Shown here one piece after another: positions 52,251 to 61,131 of a DNA stretch of 64,000 bases. Source of the DNA: Clostridium_AF sediminicola (lineage in GTDB: Bacteria; Bacillota; Clostridia; Clostridiales; Clostridiaceae); contig NZ_BAABMF010000003.1 of assembly GCF_050402865.1 (NCBI RefSeq), positions 372,001 to 436,000 on the forward strand, read 5' to 3'. Each line of letters starts with the position of its first letter. The stretch's first letter is position 1. The notes beneath the pieces are model-generated. The model was not told where the DNA came from. It saw only the letters and a program-made list of their open reading frames with translations, and did not search any database. Position numbers and translations under genes: made by a program.

Positions 52251-53741
52251 ATGGCAAAGTATATAATGGCATTGGATCAAGGAACTACAAGTTCTAGATG
52301 TATCTTATTTAATAAAGAAGGTCAAATAGTAACTGTAGCACAAAAAGAATTTACGCAAATATATCCTAAAGCTGGTTGGGTAGAACATGACCCTATGGAA
52401 ATTTGGGAATCTCAATTAGGTGTTGCTAAAGAAGCCTTAGAAAAAATTGGTGCAAAACCTGAAGATATCGCTAGTATTGGTATTACAAATCAAAGGGAAA
52501 CAACTGTAGTTTGGAATAAGAATACCGGAAAACCTGTTTATAACGCTATAGTTTGGCAGTGTAGAAGAACTGCTGAGTATTGTGACGAATTAAAAGATAA
52601 AGGGTTAGCTGACCCAGTTAGAAATAAAACTGGTTTAGTTTTAGATGCTTATTTTTCAGGAACAAAAATAAATTGGATTTTAGAAAATGTTGAAGGTGCA
52701 AGACAAGAAGCTGAAAAAGGAAATTTAATTTTTGGTAATATTGATACATGGTTAATTTGGAACTTGACAGGCGGCAAAGTTCACGTTACTGATTTTACAA
52801 ATGCATCAAGAACAATGATATTTAATATACATGAATTAAAATGGGATGAAGAATTATATAAAGCACTGAATATCCCCGCTTCGATGTTACCTGAAGTTAA
52901 ACCATCCAGTTTTGTATTTGGTGAAACTGCTTCTGAACTTTTTGGTGCACCAATTAAAATTTCTGGCGTAGCAGGAGACCAGCAAGCAGCTCTATTCGGG
53001 CAAGCATGTTTCAAACCTGGAATGGCTAAAAATACTTATGGAACTGGTTGTTTCTTATTGATGAATACTGGTAATAAAGCAGTAGCATCTAAAAATGGAT
53101 TAGTAACTACTATTGCAGCATCAACATCAGAAGACGTTCAATACGCCCTAGAAGGTAGTGTTTTTATAGGCGGTGCTGTTATACAATGGCTAAGAGATGA
53201 GGTTAAACTCTTAGAAAGTGCTCCAGAATCAGAAAAATACTGTGAAGCAGTTGAAGATACTAATGGAGTTTACTTAGTACCTGCTTTTGTAGGATTAGGT
53301 GCACCTTATTGGGATTCTTATGCTAGAGGAACTATTGTAGGATTAACTAGAGGAGCAAAAAAAGAGCATATTGTTAGAGCAGCTGTTGAATCTATGGCTT
53401 ATCAAACAAATGACGTATTAAATGCAATGGCTGAAGATTCAGGAATAGAACTTGAAGCATTAAAGGTTGACGGAGGAGCTACTGCAAATAATTTCTTAAT
53501 GCAATTCCAAGCTTCAATATTAAGAAAACCTGTACAAAGACCAGAAGTAGTTGAAACAACAGCTCTTGGTGCTGCTTACCTAGCAGGTTTAGCAGTTGGA
53601 TATTGGCAAAGTAAAGAAGATGTTGTTAATAATTGGTCAGTTGATAGAACTTTTACACCAGATATGGATAAGGAAAAAAGTGAAGAATTGTTAGCTGGAT
53701 GGAAGAAAGCAGTTAATAGATCTACAGGATGGTTGAAATAA
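52251..53741 (+). CDS. glpK: Glycerol kinase
   Basis: A 496-residue FGGY kinase that phosphorylates glycerol. It has the nucleotide-binding start IMALDQGTTSSRCILFNKEG, GITNQRETTVVWNKNTGKPV, the FGGY signature region LYGTGCFLLMNTG-like and GGATANNFLMQFQASILRKP. Length and order are standard. Phosphohistidine regulation by the PTS occurs in related Firmicutes enzymes at a His in the HxxRT-like loop near residue 230; here that region reads KISGVAGDQQAALFG and I do not see the His. AAGGGGG precedes the ATG. Confidence 0.96.
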   Translation: MAKYIMALDQGTTSSRCILFNKEGQIVTVAQKEFTQIYPKAGWVEHDPMEIWESQLGVAKEALEKIGAKPEDIASIGITNQRETTVVWNKNTGKPVYNAIVWQCRRTAEYCDELKDKGLADPVRNKTGLVLDAYFSGTKINWILENVEGARQEAEKGNLIFGNIDTWLIWNLTGGKVHVTDFTNASRTMIFNIHELKWDEELYKALNIPASMLPEVKPSSFVFGETASELFGAPIKISGVAGDQQAALFGQACFKPGMAKNTYGTGCFLLMNTGNKAVASKNGLVTTIAASTSEDVQYALEGSVFIGGAVIQWLRDEVKLLESAPESEKYCEAVEDTNGVYLVPAFVGLGAPYWDSYARGTIVGLTRGAKKEHIVRAAVESMAYQTNDVLNAMAEDSGIELEALKVDGGATANNFLMQFQASILRKPVQRPEVVETTALGAAYLAGLAVGYWQSKEDVVNNWSVDRTFTPDMDKEKSEELLAGWKKAVNRSTGWLK

Positions 53742-53751
53742 TTTAACTATT

Positions 53752-53785
53752 AAAAAAGTCTCAAAATACCATTTGAGACTTTTTT
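53752..53785 (+). terminator. Terminator of the glpFK operon
   Basis: Perfect 14-bp arms at 53752-53765 (AAAAAAGTCTCAAA) and 53772-53785 (TTTGAGACTTTTTT) around a 6-base loop, followed by T-rich sequence. Confidence 0.93.
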
Positions 53786-53802
53786 CTTATTTTTCTTTAT
53801 AG

Positions 53803-53922
53803 GGTTAAACCACAAAAAGTAAGTTGAACTAAAATCGACCACAATATCTACCGCAAATTGATGCGTTCTGACGCTATATATCGTAGTCGAAGTTCAACTA
53901 AATTACTTTTTGTGGAATAACC
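53803..53922. repeat. 120-bp MITE-like element with long terminal inverted repeats
   Basis: The left end GGTTAAACCACAAAAAGTAA and the right end (reverse complement GGTTATTCCACAAAAAGTAA) are inverted repeats that extend inward through GTTGAACT and CGACYACRATAT to about 45 bases each side, with only small insertions (TTTA on one side, AAAA on the other). The middle has no coding capacity. A half-copy lies at 39408-39452. The right end touches the stop codon of mocA. No transposase is present. Confidence 0.8.
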
Positions 53923-53923
53923 A

Positions 53924-54499
53924 TTATAAATGCTTCAAAATATTTTCATAGTCTTCAACAGTATCTATATCAAGATTCTCGATTCCATTTTCAATACTTA
54001 CATATACTACATCTTTTAAATTATTATTAATTACACTCTTACCACCTTTATCACCTTCCAAAGAAAGTAAATCCCCTTTAAATTTAGACGGAAATACTAC
54101 AGGACTTCCTCTAAATCCATCATAAACCGGTATAATTATTTTCCCTTCATTCTTATTAAAATTATCCATTAATTCTATGATTGTCTCTTCACTTACTAAT
54201 GGTTGGTCACCTGTGAAAAACATATATCCATCACACTTTGCTGAATTCACAATACCTAACTTTATTGATTCACTTATACCTTTTTCTCCATTGTTATTTA
54301 TAACATACTTCATATTACTCTTCTCAGCAATCTTAAAAACATCATCATAACTTGTTACTATTATTATATCATGAAAGCTAATATTATTGATTTTATCTAT
54401 AATATGTTGAACTAAATATTTACCATTTAATTTTAACAATAGTTTATTACTACCCATCCTCCGTGAAAGTCCAGAAGCCATAATAATTGCATTTATCAT
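53924..54499 (-). CDS. Molybdenum cofactor cytidylyltransferase-like protein (MocA family)
   Basis: A 191-residue nucleotidyltransferase with the opening INAIIMASGLSRRMGSNKLL, the GxG-rich NTP loop of the family, and GYMFFTGDQPLVSEETIIEL with the metal-binding GDQP. ATG 54499 is preferred, with AAGGTGAG just upstream and the family start MINAI; an ATG 15 bases further out lacks a site. MocA adds CMP to the molybdenum cofactor. It follows yqeC and the hydroxylase genes, which is the known Se-molybdenum hydroxylase arrangement. Confidence 0.85.
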   Translation of the reverse strand: MINAIIMASGLSRRMGSNKLLLKLNGKYLVQHIIDKINNISFHDIIIVTSYDDVFKIAEKSNMKYVINNNGEKGISESIKLGIVNSAKCDGYMFFTGDQPLVSEETIIELMDNFNKNEGKIIIPVYDGFRGSPVVFPSKFKGDLLSLEGDKGGKSVINNNLKDVVYVSIENGIENLDIDTVEDYENILKHL

Positions 54500-54514
54500 T
54501 AATCTCACCTTCAT

Positions 54515-55255
54515 TTATTTAATCAAATTATACTTTCTATTTTTAATACTGCCTATTATTATTTTATCAATTTTCACATTATCCTTAAGCATCTCAGAAA
54601 GCTTAATCCCAAAATTATAACTTTCCATACTTTCGACCTTATTTATAAATAATATACGCTCTCCTTTTGAAAATTTAAAGAGCCCTTTAGGGTGTTCTAC
54701 AATTTTCTTTAGATGTTCAATAGTAACTTTATCTCCTATACTTGAATCAGTAATAGATGTAAAGATTCCACTTCTATGAACATTTTCCTCACATATTTCC
54801 ATTCCAACACTTTCAATATCTAATATTCCCACTGTTTTGTTAGATACATCTGGAATTACAGGTTCATGATCCTTCCAGCCTTTTAAAGGCTTCCCTTTAG
54901 AACCATCTCCTTCAATTATTATGTAATCGAGCTTTTCTAATAGTTTGTCTAAAAACCATTCTTTTACAGATATTATTTTTCCTTCTGTATTAATAGAAGA
55001 ACCAACCACATATACTCCATTACTATTATAGGGACATTTTAAAATGCGTTTTTCATCGCCAATATATAGATGATTAAAAAACTTATCTGAAGGAGGATAG
55101 ATTTTAGTAGTAGTGGTAACAGCCACTTTTCCATAATGTTTCAATTCTGATGCTAAGTTCAACATAAAGGATGTTTTTCCTCCTGCTCCTACTAACGTTA
55201 AACACTCGCCCTTGGAAATATTAATAAAACTGTTTAGACTATTACCATTCACCAT
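54515..55255 (-). CDS. yqeC: Selenium-dependent molybdenum hydroxylase accessory protein (YqeC)
   Basis: A 246-residue P-loop protein. The opening GECLTLVGAGGKTSFMLNLA, followed by AVTTTTKIYPPSDKFF, and DYIIIEGDGSKGKPLKGWKD are hallmarks of the YqeC family. YqeC is linked by co-occurrence to maturation of selenium-containing molybdenum hydroxylases. It lies between the hydroxylase catalytic subunit and MocA genes. GGGGAG is about 9 bases before the ATG. Its molecular reaction is not established. Confidence 0.9.
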   Translation of the reverse strand: MVNGNSLNSFINISKGECLTLVGAGGKTSFMLNLASELKHYGKVAVTTTTKIYPPSDKFFNHLYIGDEKRILKCPYNSNGVYVVGSSINTEGKIISVKEWFLDKLLEKLDYIIIEGDGSKGKPLKGWKDHEPVIPDVSNKTVGILDIESVGMEICEENVHRSGIFTSITDSSIGDKVTIEHLKKIVEHPKGLFKFSKGERILFINKVESMESYNFGIKLSEMLKDNVKIDKIIIGSIKNRKYNLIK

Positions 55256-55273
55256 TTATTTAGCTCCCCTTAC

Positions 55274-57562
55274 CTATTTATTTCTATTTTCCATCATAGC
55301 TAGAAGTACTTTTTCAGGAGTTATCGGAAGTGTCCTTATATTAACTCCTACAGCATTATAAACTGCATTAGCTATAGCTGGTGGTGGAGTATTGATAACA
55401 ACTTCTCCAATAGATTTAGCACCAAACGGTCCTGTTGGTTCATAACTACTCTCAAATGCAACTCTTATATTGCCTACATCTTTTCTGCAAGGTATTTTAT
55501 ACTGCATAAAAGAATCTGTATCCATTTTACCTTTATCAGAATACCTTACTTCTTCATACATCGCCATTCCTATTCCTTGAGCAATTCCACCTTCAACTTG
55601 GATTCTTGCAAGATTTGGATTAATAACAGTACCACAATCAGCAACAGCTACATAATCAATAAGCTCAATTTTTCCAGTTTCTTTGTCAACTTCAATTTCT
55701 ACGAAACCTGCTATAAAAGGCGGTGGAGATACCGGACTTCCATGAGTTGCTTTACCAATAAGTTGATTTTTCCCTACTCCAAAAGCTAATGTTTGAGCAA
55801 GCTCATTTAAAGATATAGAACTTTTCTCATCACAAGATTTAATGTATTCTCCATCAAACTCTACATTTTCTATAGATTTTTCTAATATTTTTGCACCTTC
55901 TGCTAATATTTGATTTCTCAAATCTTCAGCTGCTTTAACAACAGCCATTCCCGTAACATAAGTTGTACTTGAAGCGTATGAACCTGCATCATATGGTGAT
56001 GTATCAGTATCAGAAGAATATATAATTACATTATCCATACTTGTTTCTAGTATTTCTGCAGCCATCTGAGATAATATTGTATCACACCCAGTTCCCATAT
56101 CACTAGAACCAACAAGTAAAGTATAAAAACCATCGTCATTTAATTTTATTTCTGCTGATGCAATATCTATTCCTGCAATTCCTGAACCCTGCATAGTTAC
56201 AGCCATACCAACAGATTTAACCTTTGTATCACTTATTTTCTTCATTGGATATTTTTCATTCCATCCAATTAGTTCTTTACCTTTAGCAACACATCTTTCT
56301 AAAGCTGAACTTGCTAGATATTCGCCATAATAAGCAGGCATTACTTCTCCTTCTTTTACTAAGTTCTTCTCTCTAATAGCAACTGGGTCTATTTTAAGCT
56401 TTGCTGCTAACTGATTTACTGCAGATTCAACTGCAAAAGTTCCTTGTGTCGCTCCGTATCCCCTCAAAGCACCTGCTGACATTTTATTCGTATATACTAC
56501 ATCTGCTGAAAATTTAACTGCCTTTGCTTTATTATACAAAGGTAGCGTTTTATGTGCAACTAACCCTATAGTAGTTGGAGCATGTTCACCATAAGCTCCT
56601 GTATCAGAGAGAGTATTAATATCAATGGCTTTAATGTTTCCTTCTTTATCTGCACCAATCTTTACTTTTATTTTCATAGCATGACGGCTAGTTGTACAAC
56701 TAAAAGTTTCTTTTCTATCATAAGTTATTGCTGCGGGTTTTCCTGTTTTTAAGGTCACAATACCTACAAATATTTCTACTGCTGCAGTTTGTTTTGCCCC
56801 AAATCCCCCACCAACTCTAGGTTTCACAACTCTAACTCTTGATTTCGGTATATCTAAAGCTCTAGCAACAATTTTTCTTACATGGAATGGAATTTGAGTA
56901 GAACTTACACATGTTAATCTTCCGGTCTGATCAAGGTAAGTGTAAGCTCTAAAAGACTCCATCATTGCTTGCGCTTGCGCTTGTGTAAAATATGTTTCTT
57001 CAACAATCACGTCAGAATTTTTAAATTCTTCCTCTATATCTCCATGCTCATAACTATCAGAGCATACAATATTTCTTTTAACTTGTGAACCTATATCAAA
57101 ATTCAAATGATAATCTTCTTCCGAATGTATAACAGATTTGTGATCTACTGCATCTTCAATTTTAATAATAGGTTCATAAACTTCATAATCTACTTTTATA
57201 AGTTTCATAGCTTTTATTGCCGTTTTTTCATCAACCGCAGCGACTATTGCCACTTCATCTCCTACATATCTTACATATTCATCAAGAATGAGTCTATCAT
57301 AAGGAGATGGTTCTGGATAAGACTGTCCTGCAAGAGTAAATCTATTCTTGGGTACATCTTTATACGTTAATACACATTCAACACCGTCTAGATTTTCCGC
57401 TTCAGATACCTTAATGTCTTTTATCCTAGCAAAGGCATGAGGACTTCTAAGTATTTTAACTATCAACGCATTTGGAGGAACTATATCATTTGTATAAACA
57501 GGTTTTCCAGTAACTAGAGTCATACCATCTATTTTATCTATCCCTTTTCCTACAACCTTCAT
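55274..57562 (-). CDS. Molybdenum hydroxylase (xanthine dehydrogenase family) catalytic subunit
   Basis: A 762-residue molybdopterin subunit. The N-terminal aldehyde oxidase/xanthine dehydrogenase a/b hammerhead domain (GKPVYTNDIVPPNALIVKIL) is followed by the Mo-binding domains with RVGGGFGAKQTAAVE, GALRGYGATQGTF, MQGSGIAGIDIASAE and the catalytic-Glu region GAKSIGEVVINTPPP. Substrate could be xanthine, nicotinate or another purine or heterocycle and cannot be told here. Its ATG touches the stop of the Fe-S subunit gene, with GGGGGTG as ribosome-binding site. The neighbouring yqeC suggests a selenium-dependent form. Confidence 0.93.
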   Translation of the reverse strand: MKVVGKGIDKIDGMTLVTGKPVYTNDIVPPNALIVKILRSPHAFARIKDIKVSEAENLDGVECVLTYKDVPKNRFTLAGQSYPEPSPYDRLILDEYVRYVGDEVAIVAAVDEKTAIKAMKLIKVDYEVYEPIIKIEDAVDHKSVIHSEEDYHLNFDIGSQVKRNIVCSDSYEHGDIEEEFKNSDVIVEETYFTQAQAQAMMESFRAYTYLDQTGRLTCVSSTQIPFHVRKIVARALDIPKSRVRVVKPRVGGGFGAKQTAAVEIFVGIVTLKTGKPAAITYDRKETFSCTTSRHAMKIKVKIGADKEGNIKAIDINTLSDTGAYGEHAPTTIGLVAHKTLPLYNKAKAVKFSADVVYTNKMSAGALRGYGATQGTFAVESAVNQLAAKLKIDPVAIREKNLVKEGEVMPAYYGEYLASSALERCVAKGKELIGWNEKYPMKKISDTKVKSVGMAVTMQGSGIAGIDIASAEIKLNDDGFYTLLVGSSDMGTGCDTILSQMAAEILETSMDNVIIYSSDTDTSPYDAGSYASSTTYVTGMAVVKAAEDLRNQILAEGAKILEKSIENVEFDGEYIKSCDEKSSISLNELAQTLAFGVGKNQLIGKATHGSPVSPPPFIAGFVEIEVDKETGKIELIDYVAVADCGTVINPNLARIQVEGGIAQGIGMAMYEEVRYSDKGKMDTDSFMQYKIPCRKDVGNIRVAFESSYEPTGPFGAKSIGEVVINTPPPAIANAVYNAVGVNIRTLPITPEKVLLAMMENRNK

Positions 57563-58012
57563 TTATTTCACCCCCATATACTTCTTGATAGCTCTTAATT
57601 GTCCCATGTATCCAGTACATCTACAAAGATTTCCTGCTAAATAGTGCTTAATATCTTCTTCTGACGGATTAGAAAGCTCTCGTTTCATTGCTAATACAGT
57701 CATGATTAAGCCTGGACTACAAAAACCGCACTGCTCTGCTCCTTCATTTACAAGAAATGTTCCAAATTCTTCAGCCTCGTTTTGAACTCCTTCAAGAGTT
57801 GTAACATTTTTCCCATTTGCCTTAACTGCTAAAGTAGAGCAAGAAAGTATAGGCTTTCCTTCAAGCCAAATAGTACATAAACCACAACTAGTTGTGTCAC
57901 AACCTTTTTTAATACTGAAAAAACCATATTTTCTAAGAGCATCTAGAAGCATCTCATTATTTTCTACTTCCATTTTCATTATATTCCCATTAACTTTAAC
58001 TTCTATTTGCAT
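57563..58012 (-). CDS. Molybdenum hydroxylase 2Fe-2S subunit
   Basis: A 149-residue protein with two [2Fe-2S] domains: the plant-ferredoxin type GCDTTSCGLCTIWLEGKPIL then SC, and the helical type ending QCGFCSPGLIMT and CRCTGY. It carries electrons from molybdenum to FAD. It overlaps the FAD-subunit gene by 10 bases and its GGAGG lies in that gene's last codons. Confidence 0.95.
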   Translation of the reverse strand: MQIEVKVNGNIMKMEVENNEMLLDALRKYGFFSIKKGCDTTSCGLCTIWLEGKPILSCSTLAVKANGKNVTTLEGVQNEAEEFGTFLVNEGAEQCGFCSPGLIMTVLAMKRELSNPSEEDIKHYLAGNLCRCTGYMGQLRAIKKYMGVK

Positions 58013-58800
58013 GATAAAACCTCCATAATAGCTCTTTTCACTAAAACTTTCGCTACTTCTTCACGATATTCTTTTGAAGCTCTTTTATTACTATCAAAAC
58101 ACAATTCACCTACTGCAGTGCTCATTGCTTTATTTATATTTTCTTCATTAATCTCATTTTTTGAAAGTAGAAGAGAAGCTTTTTCTGCAACTTCTGCTCT
58201 AGCAGGTCTTGCACCAATTACTACATTCCACTGTCCATTTTTTTCTGTAACTGCAACGTTTAATAACGGAAAATCTCCCGCTGAATTTCTAATCATTTTA
58301 TATGAAGCTTTACTGTTTTGTTTTTTTATAACTAACTTAATAAGTATGTCCTTTTCATAAGGTTTCTTTAAGAAATCTTTTAATAATAACCTACCTGCAT
58401 TATAAAGTTCTACTTCAGCATCAAGGGCAAGTAAAGGTGTAATAAAATCCGAAAATCCAAATCTTGAAAATACAGATCCTCCCACAGTAACAACATTTCT
58501 AAACTGAACACCGATTATATTCCCTATTGAAATGGGCAATATCCCATTAAAATAATTATTTAATATTTGATTAGTTTCAATCTCTCTTAATGTAGTCATT
58601 GATCCAATTTCAATAAATTCTTCATTTTCTTTAATAAAATCAAGGTCAATTGCTGATAAATCTATAGCATTTCCTATTCTTTTATTACCCATCCTAAGCC
58701 ACGCACATCCCCCTAATATAGTGTTACTTTTTTTTGCCATTAATATTTTATATGCTTCATCTAAGTTTGAAGGCTGTAAATATTGCTGCATAGTAAACAA
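58003..58800 (-). CDS. Molybdenum hydroxylase FAD-binding subunit
   Basis: A 265-residue CoxM/XdhB-type subunit with the FAD-binding AKKSNTILGGCAWLRMGNKR, IEIGSMTTLREIETNQILNN and QFRNVVTVGGSVFSRFGFSD. It starts at a TTG (58800): GGGGG is 7 bases upstream and the family start MFT is kept, whereas the next ATG is 16 bases from the site. It is the first gene of the five-gene unit leading to mocA. Confidence 0.92.
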   Translation of the reverse strand: MFTMQQYLQPSNLDEAYKILMAKKSNTILGGCAWLRMGNKRIGNAIDLSAIDLDFIKENEEFIEIGSMTTLREIETNQILNNYFNGILPISIGNIIGVQFRNVVTVGGSVFSRFGFSDFITPLLALDAEVELYNAGRLLLKDFLKKPYEKDILIKLVIKKQNSKASYKMIRNSAGDFPLLNVAVTEKNGQWNVVIGARPARAEVAEKASLLLSKNEINEENINKAMSTAVGELCFDSNKRASKEYREEVAKVLVKRAIMEVLSCK

Positions 58801-59204
58801 TTAAAATCCCCCTTTTAATCTTGTTTTTATCTTCTAATAATATAATAATTCTTCCCAAAATTTTACATCAGCTTACACGCAAACATAACCAGTATAAGAA
58901 CTACTTATACTGGTACAAAATTACATATCGAAATCAACTCACAAAATACCTTCTGTCATTATTTCAATTAAAGTATAACATAGTACTTTACGTTTGTGAA
59001 TGTTTTATTTTTGTTTTTGTTTATAATTTGTCACGTGTCGAACTATAATACAAATTTTCACTATGTATAATTCGCATTCTTGTTTTAGTTATTATAATTT
59101 AATATAAATATAAAGTTATTCATAAGAATAAAGGCATATATTACACAAAGTCGCTCCACTTAATAAGCATCAAATTGCTAAAATAATTTATAAATTCAAT
59201 ACAA
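58801..59204. other. Intergenic region upstream of the molybdenum hydroxylase operon
   Basis: About 400 bases without a convincing gene. Near the operon is a perfect inverted repeat, ACCAGTATAAG-N5-CTTATACTGGT (58888-58914). On the minus strand it overlaps a weak promoter-like TTGTAC and TATACT 16 bases apart. The remainder is A+T-rich sequence with no RNA structure or repeat that I can name; a 75-codon open frame at 58821-59048 lacks a ribosome-binding site and is judged chance. Confidence 0.5.
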
Positions 59205-59236
59205 TAAAAAAGCCTCCTTAGCATAGCTAAAAAGAC
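59205..59236 (-). terminator. Terminator of ridA
   Basis: Arms GCCTCCTTAGC (59212-59222) and GCTAAAAAGAC (59226-59236) form an 11-bp stem with wobbles when read on the minus strand, followed by a T run (59205-59211). Confidence 0.78.
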
Positions 59237-59259
59237 CTTATTATTATTTTTTTATAAAA

Positions 59260-59637
59260 TTATACTAAAGCTACAACTTCTATTTCAACTAGGGCATCTT
59301 TTGGTAATCTACCAACTTCAAATGCACTTCTTGCAGGATAGTTTTCTTTAAAAAATTCTTGATAAACTTCATTCATTTTAGCAAAATCATTTATATCATT
59401 TAATAAAACTAAACTTTTTACTACTTTATCCATACTACTGCCAGCTTCTTCGAGAATTGCTTTTACATTCTTTAATGATTCTCTTGTTTGCTCTTCTATA
59501 GTAGTAGGCATTTCTCCAGTTTCAGTATTAATAGGCAACTGTCCTGAAGTAAATATTAAATTTCCAGTCATTATTGCTTGTGAATACGGACCTATAGCAC
59601 CTGGTGCTTTATTAGTTGATATTATTTTTTTCTCCAT
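59260..59637 (-). CDS. ridA: RidA family reactive-intermediate deaminase
   Basis: A 125-residue YjgF/RidA protein. It opens ISTNKAPGAIGPYSQAIMTG and ends with RSAFEVGRLPKDALVEIEVV, which contains the catalytic Arg of RidA. It hydrolyses 2-aminoacrylate and related enamines released by PLP lyases. ATG 59637 is chosen because GGAGG is 8 bases away; a TTG 15 bases upstream sits on the site itself. It lies downstream of methionine gamma-lyase, whose reaction makes 2-aminocrotonate, a fitting substrate. Confidence 0.95.
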   Translation of the reverse strand: MEKKIISTNKAPGAIGPYSQAIMTGNLIFTSGQLPINTETGEMPTTIEEQTRESLKNVKAILEEAGSSMDKVVKSLVLLNDINDFAKMNEVYQEFFKENYPARSAFEVGRLPKDALVEIEVVALV

Positions 59638-59784
59638 TTTTTCTTCCTCCAATTTTATATTGATATATGAAAAACATGAATATTCTTTTAAAACAACTGC
59701 GTAATTAACATACCCTCCGTTTAAACGAAATATACATGTTATTCACACTATTTTTCAAAATCTTTAATTTATTACAATAATCTA

Positions 59785-60990
59785 CTACTTAACAATTAAA
59801 TCTAAAGCTTGTTTCATATCAGCAATAATATCTTCAGCAGTTTCAAGACCAACTGATAATCTAACAAGTCCATCGCTTATTCCACAAGCTGCTCTTTCTT
59901 CCGATGTATATGGAGAGTGAGTCATTGAAGCTGGATGTTGAATTAATGTTTCAGCATCTCCTAAACTAACTGCTAATGCAGCTAAGTGAACATTATTCAT
60001 AACAATTCTTCCTTCTTCTACTCCACCTTTAAGTTCAAAAGCAATCATAGCTCCTGGTAAATCCATTTGTTTTTTAGCTAAATCATAGTATTCAAAGCTC
60101 TTAAGTCCTGGATAATAAACTTTTTCAACTGCTGGATGACTTTCTAAAAATTCAGCAACTTTCATTGCATTAGTACAATGTTGCTTCATTCTAAGTTCTA
60201 AAGTTTTCATTCCTCTCAATACTAAATAAGCATCATCTGCACTTAATACAGCACCAGTCATATCTTTTATACCAACTATTCTAACTTGTGTTATAAAATC
60301 TGCTTTACCAGCAGCGAATCCTGCGATAACATCTCCATGACCATTTAAATATTTAGTTGCCGAATGAAGAACAACATCAGCACCATGCTCTATTGGTCTT
60401 TGAATATATGGTGTACAAAATGTATTATCAACAAATACTAAACAATTTTCAATAGTATGAGCAATTTTTGATATTTCGTCTAAATTTGTTATTTTCAATG
60501 TTGGATTTGCAGGTGTCTCTAAGTATACTACTCTAGTGTTAGGTTTCATAGCATTTTTAACTTCTTCAAGGTTACTTACATCTACAAATGTAACTTCAAT
60601 TCCAAATCTAGTAAGTCCATGATTTAATAGTGCAAAAGTACAACCATAAAGAGTATCAGATGCTACTACATGGTCTCCAGCTTTTAACGCAGTCCATAAA
60701 CATGAAGATATAGCTCCAATTCCTGATGCTGTTGATACTGCTGCTTCAGCTTTTTCAAGAATAGCTACTCTTTCTTCTACTTCAGCATTTGTAGGGTTTC
60801 CTAATCTTGAGTATATATATCCAGGCTCTTCTAATGCGAATCTTCTTCCTCCTTCTTCTGCTGAATTAAATACGAATGTAGAAGTCCTATATACCGGCGT
60901 AGCTAATGACCCAAACTGTTTATCCCCTATATGTCCACCGTGTATTGTTTGTGTTCCAAAACCCATTTTCTCGATACTTTCTCTATTCAT
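59785..60990 (-). CDS. megL: Methionine gamma-lyase
   Basis: A 401-residue PLP enzyme of the Cys/Met-metabolism family. The PLP lysine is in LHSATKYLNGHGDVIAGFA, and the loop SDTLYGCTFALLNHGL keeps the Cys that marks methionine gamma-lyases (Cys116 in the Pseudomonas enzyme) among its relatives. It splits methionine to methanethiol, ammonia and 2-oxobutyrate. GGGGAG is about 7 bases before the ATG. It is between ridA and an NhaC-type antiporter, with a terminator after the latter. Confidence 0.93.
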   Translation of the reverse strand: MNRESIEKMGFGTQTIHGGHIGDKQFGSLATPVYRTSTFVFNSAEEGGRRFALEEPGYIYSRLGNPTNAEVEERVAILEKAEAAVSTASGIGAISSCLWTALKAGDHVVASDTLYGCTFALLNHGLTRFGIEVTFVDVSNLEEVKNAMKPNTRVVYLETPANPTLKITNLDEISKIAHTIENCLVFVDNTFCTPYIQRPIEHGADVVLHSATKYLNGHGDVIAGFAAGKADFITQVRIVGIKDMTGAVLSADDAYLVLRGMKTLELRMKQHCTNAMKVAEFLESHPAVEKVYYPGLKSFEYYDLAKKQMDLPGAMIAFELKGGVEEGRIVMNNVHLAALAVSLGDAETLIQHPASMTHSPYTSEERAACGISDGLVRLSVGLETAEDIIADMKQALDLIVK

Positions 60991-61036
60991 TTATAGCTCC
61001 CCTTTAATTTTTATTATATTATCAATTCCCGTAAGT

Positions 61037-61085
61037 AAAAACTGACTAATCATAATAATGATTCTTTAATAATTAGCCAGTTTTA
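61037..61085 (-). terminator. Terminator downstream of the NhaC-type antiporter gene
   Basis: Arms at 61037-61050 and 61072-61085 (AAAACTGACTAAT / ATTAGCCAGTTTT) form a 13-bp stem with one mismatch and a T-rich tail on the minus strand. Confidence 0.78.
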
Positions 61086-61131
61086 CAATTTCATATACTT
61101 TTTATTTCTATTCTTTAATTAATTACAATAG

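Noticed and set aside
55274..57562. In-frame selenocysteine codon in the molybdenum hydroxylase
   Set aside because: The reading frame is uninterrupted; selenium in this family is an inorganic cofactor ligand, not selenocysteine.
58821..59048. 75-codon open frame upstream of the hydroxylase operon
   Set aside because: No ribosome-binding site, unusual composition and it crosses the operator-like repeat.
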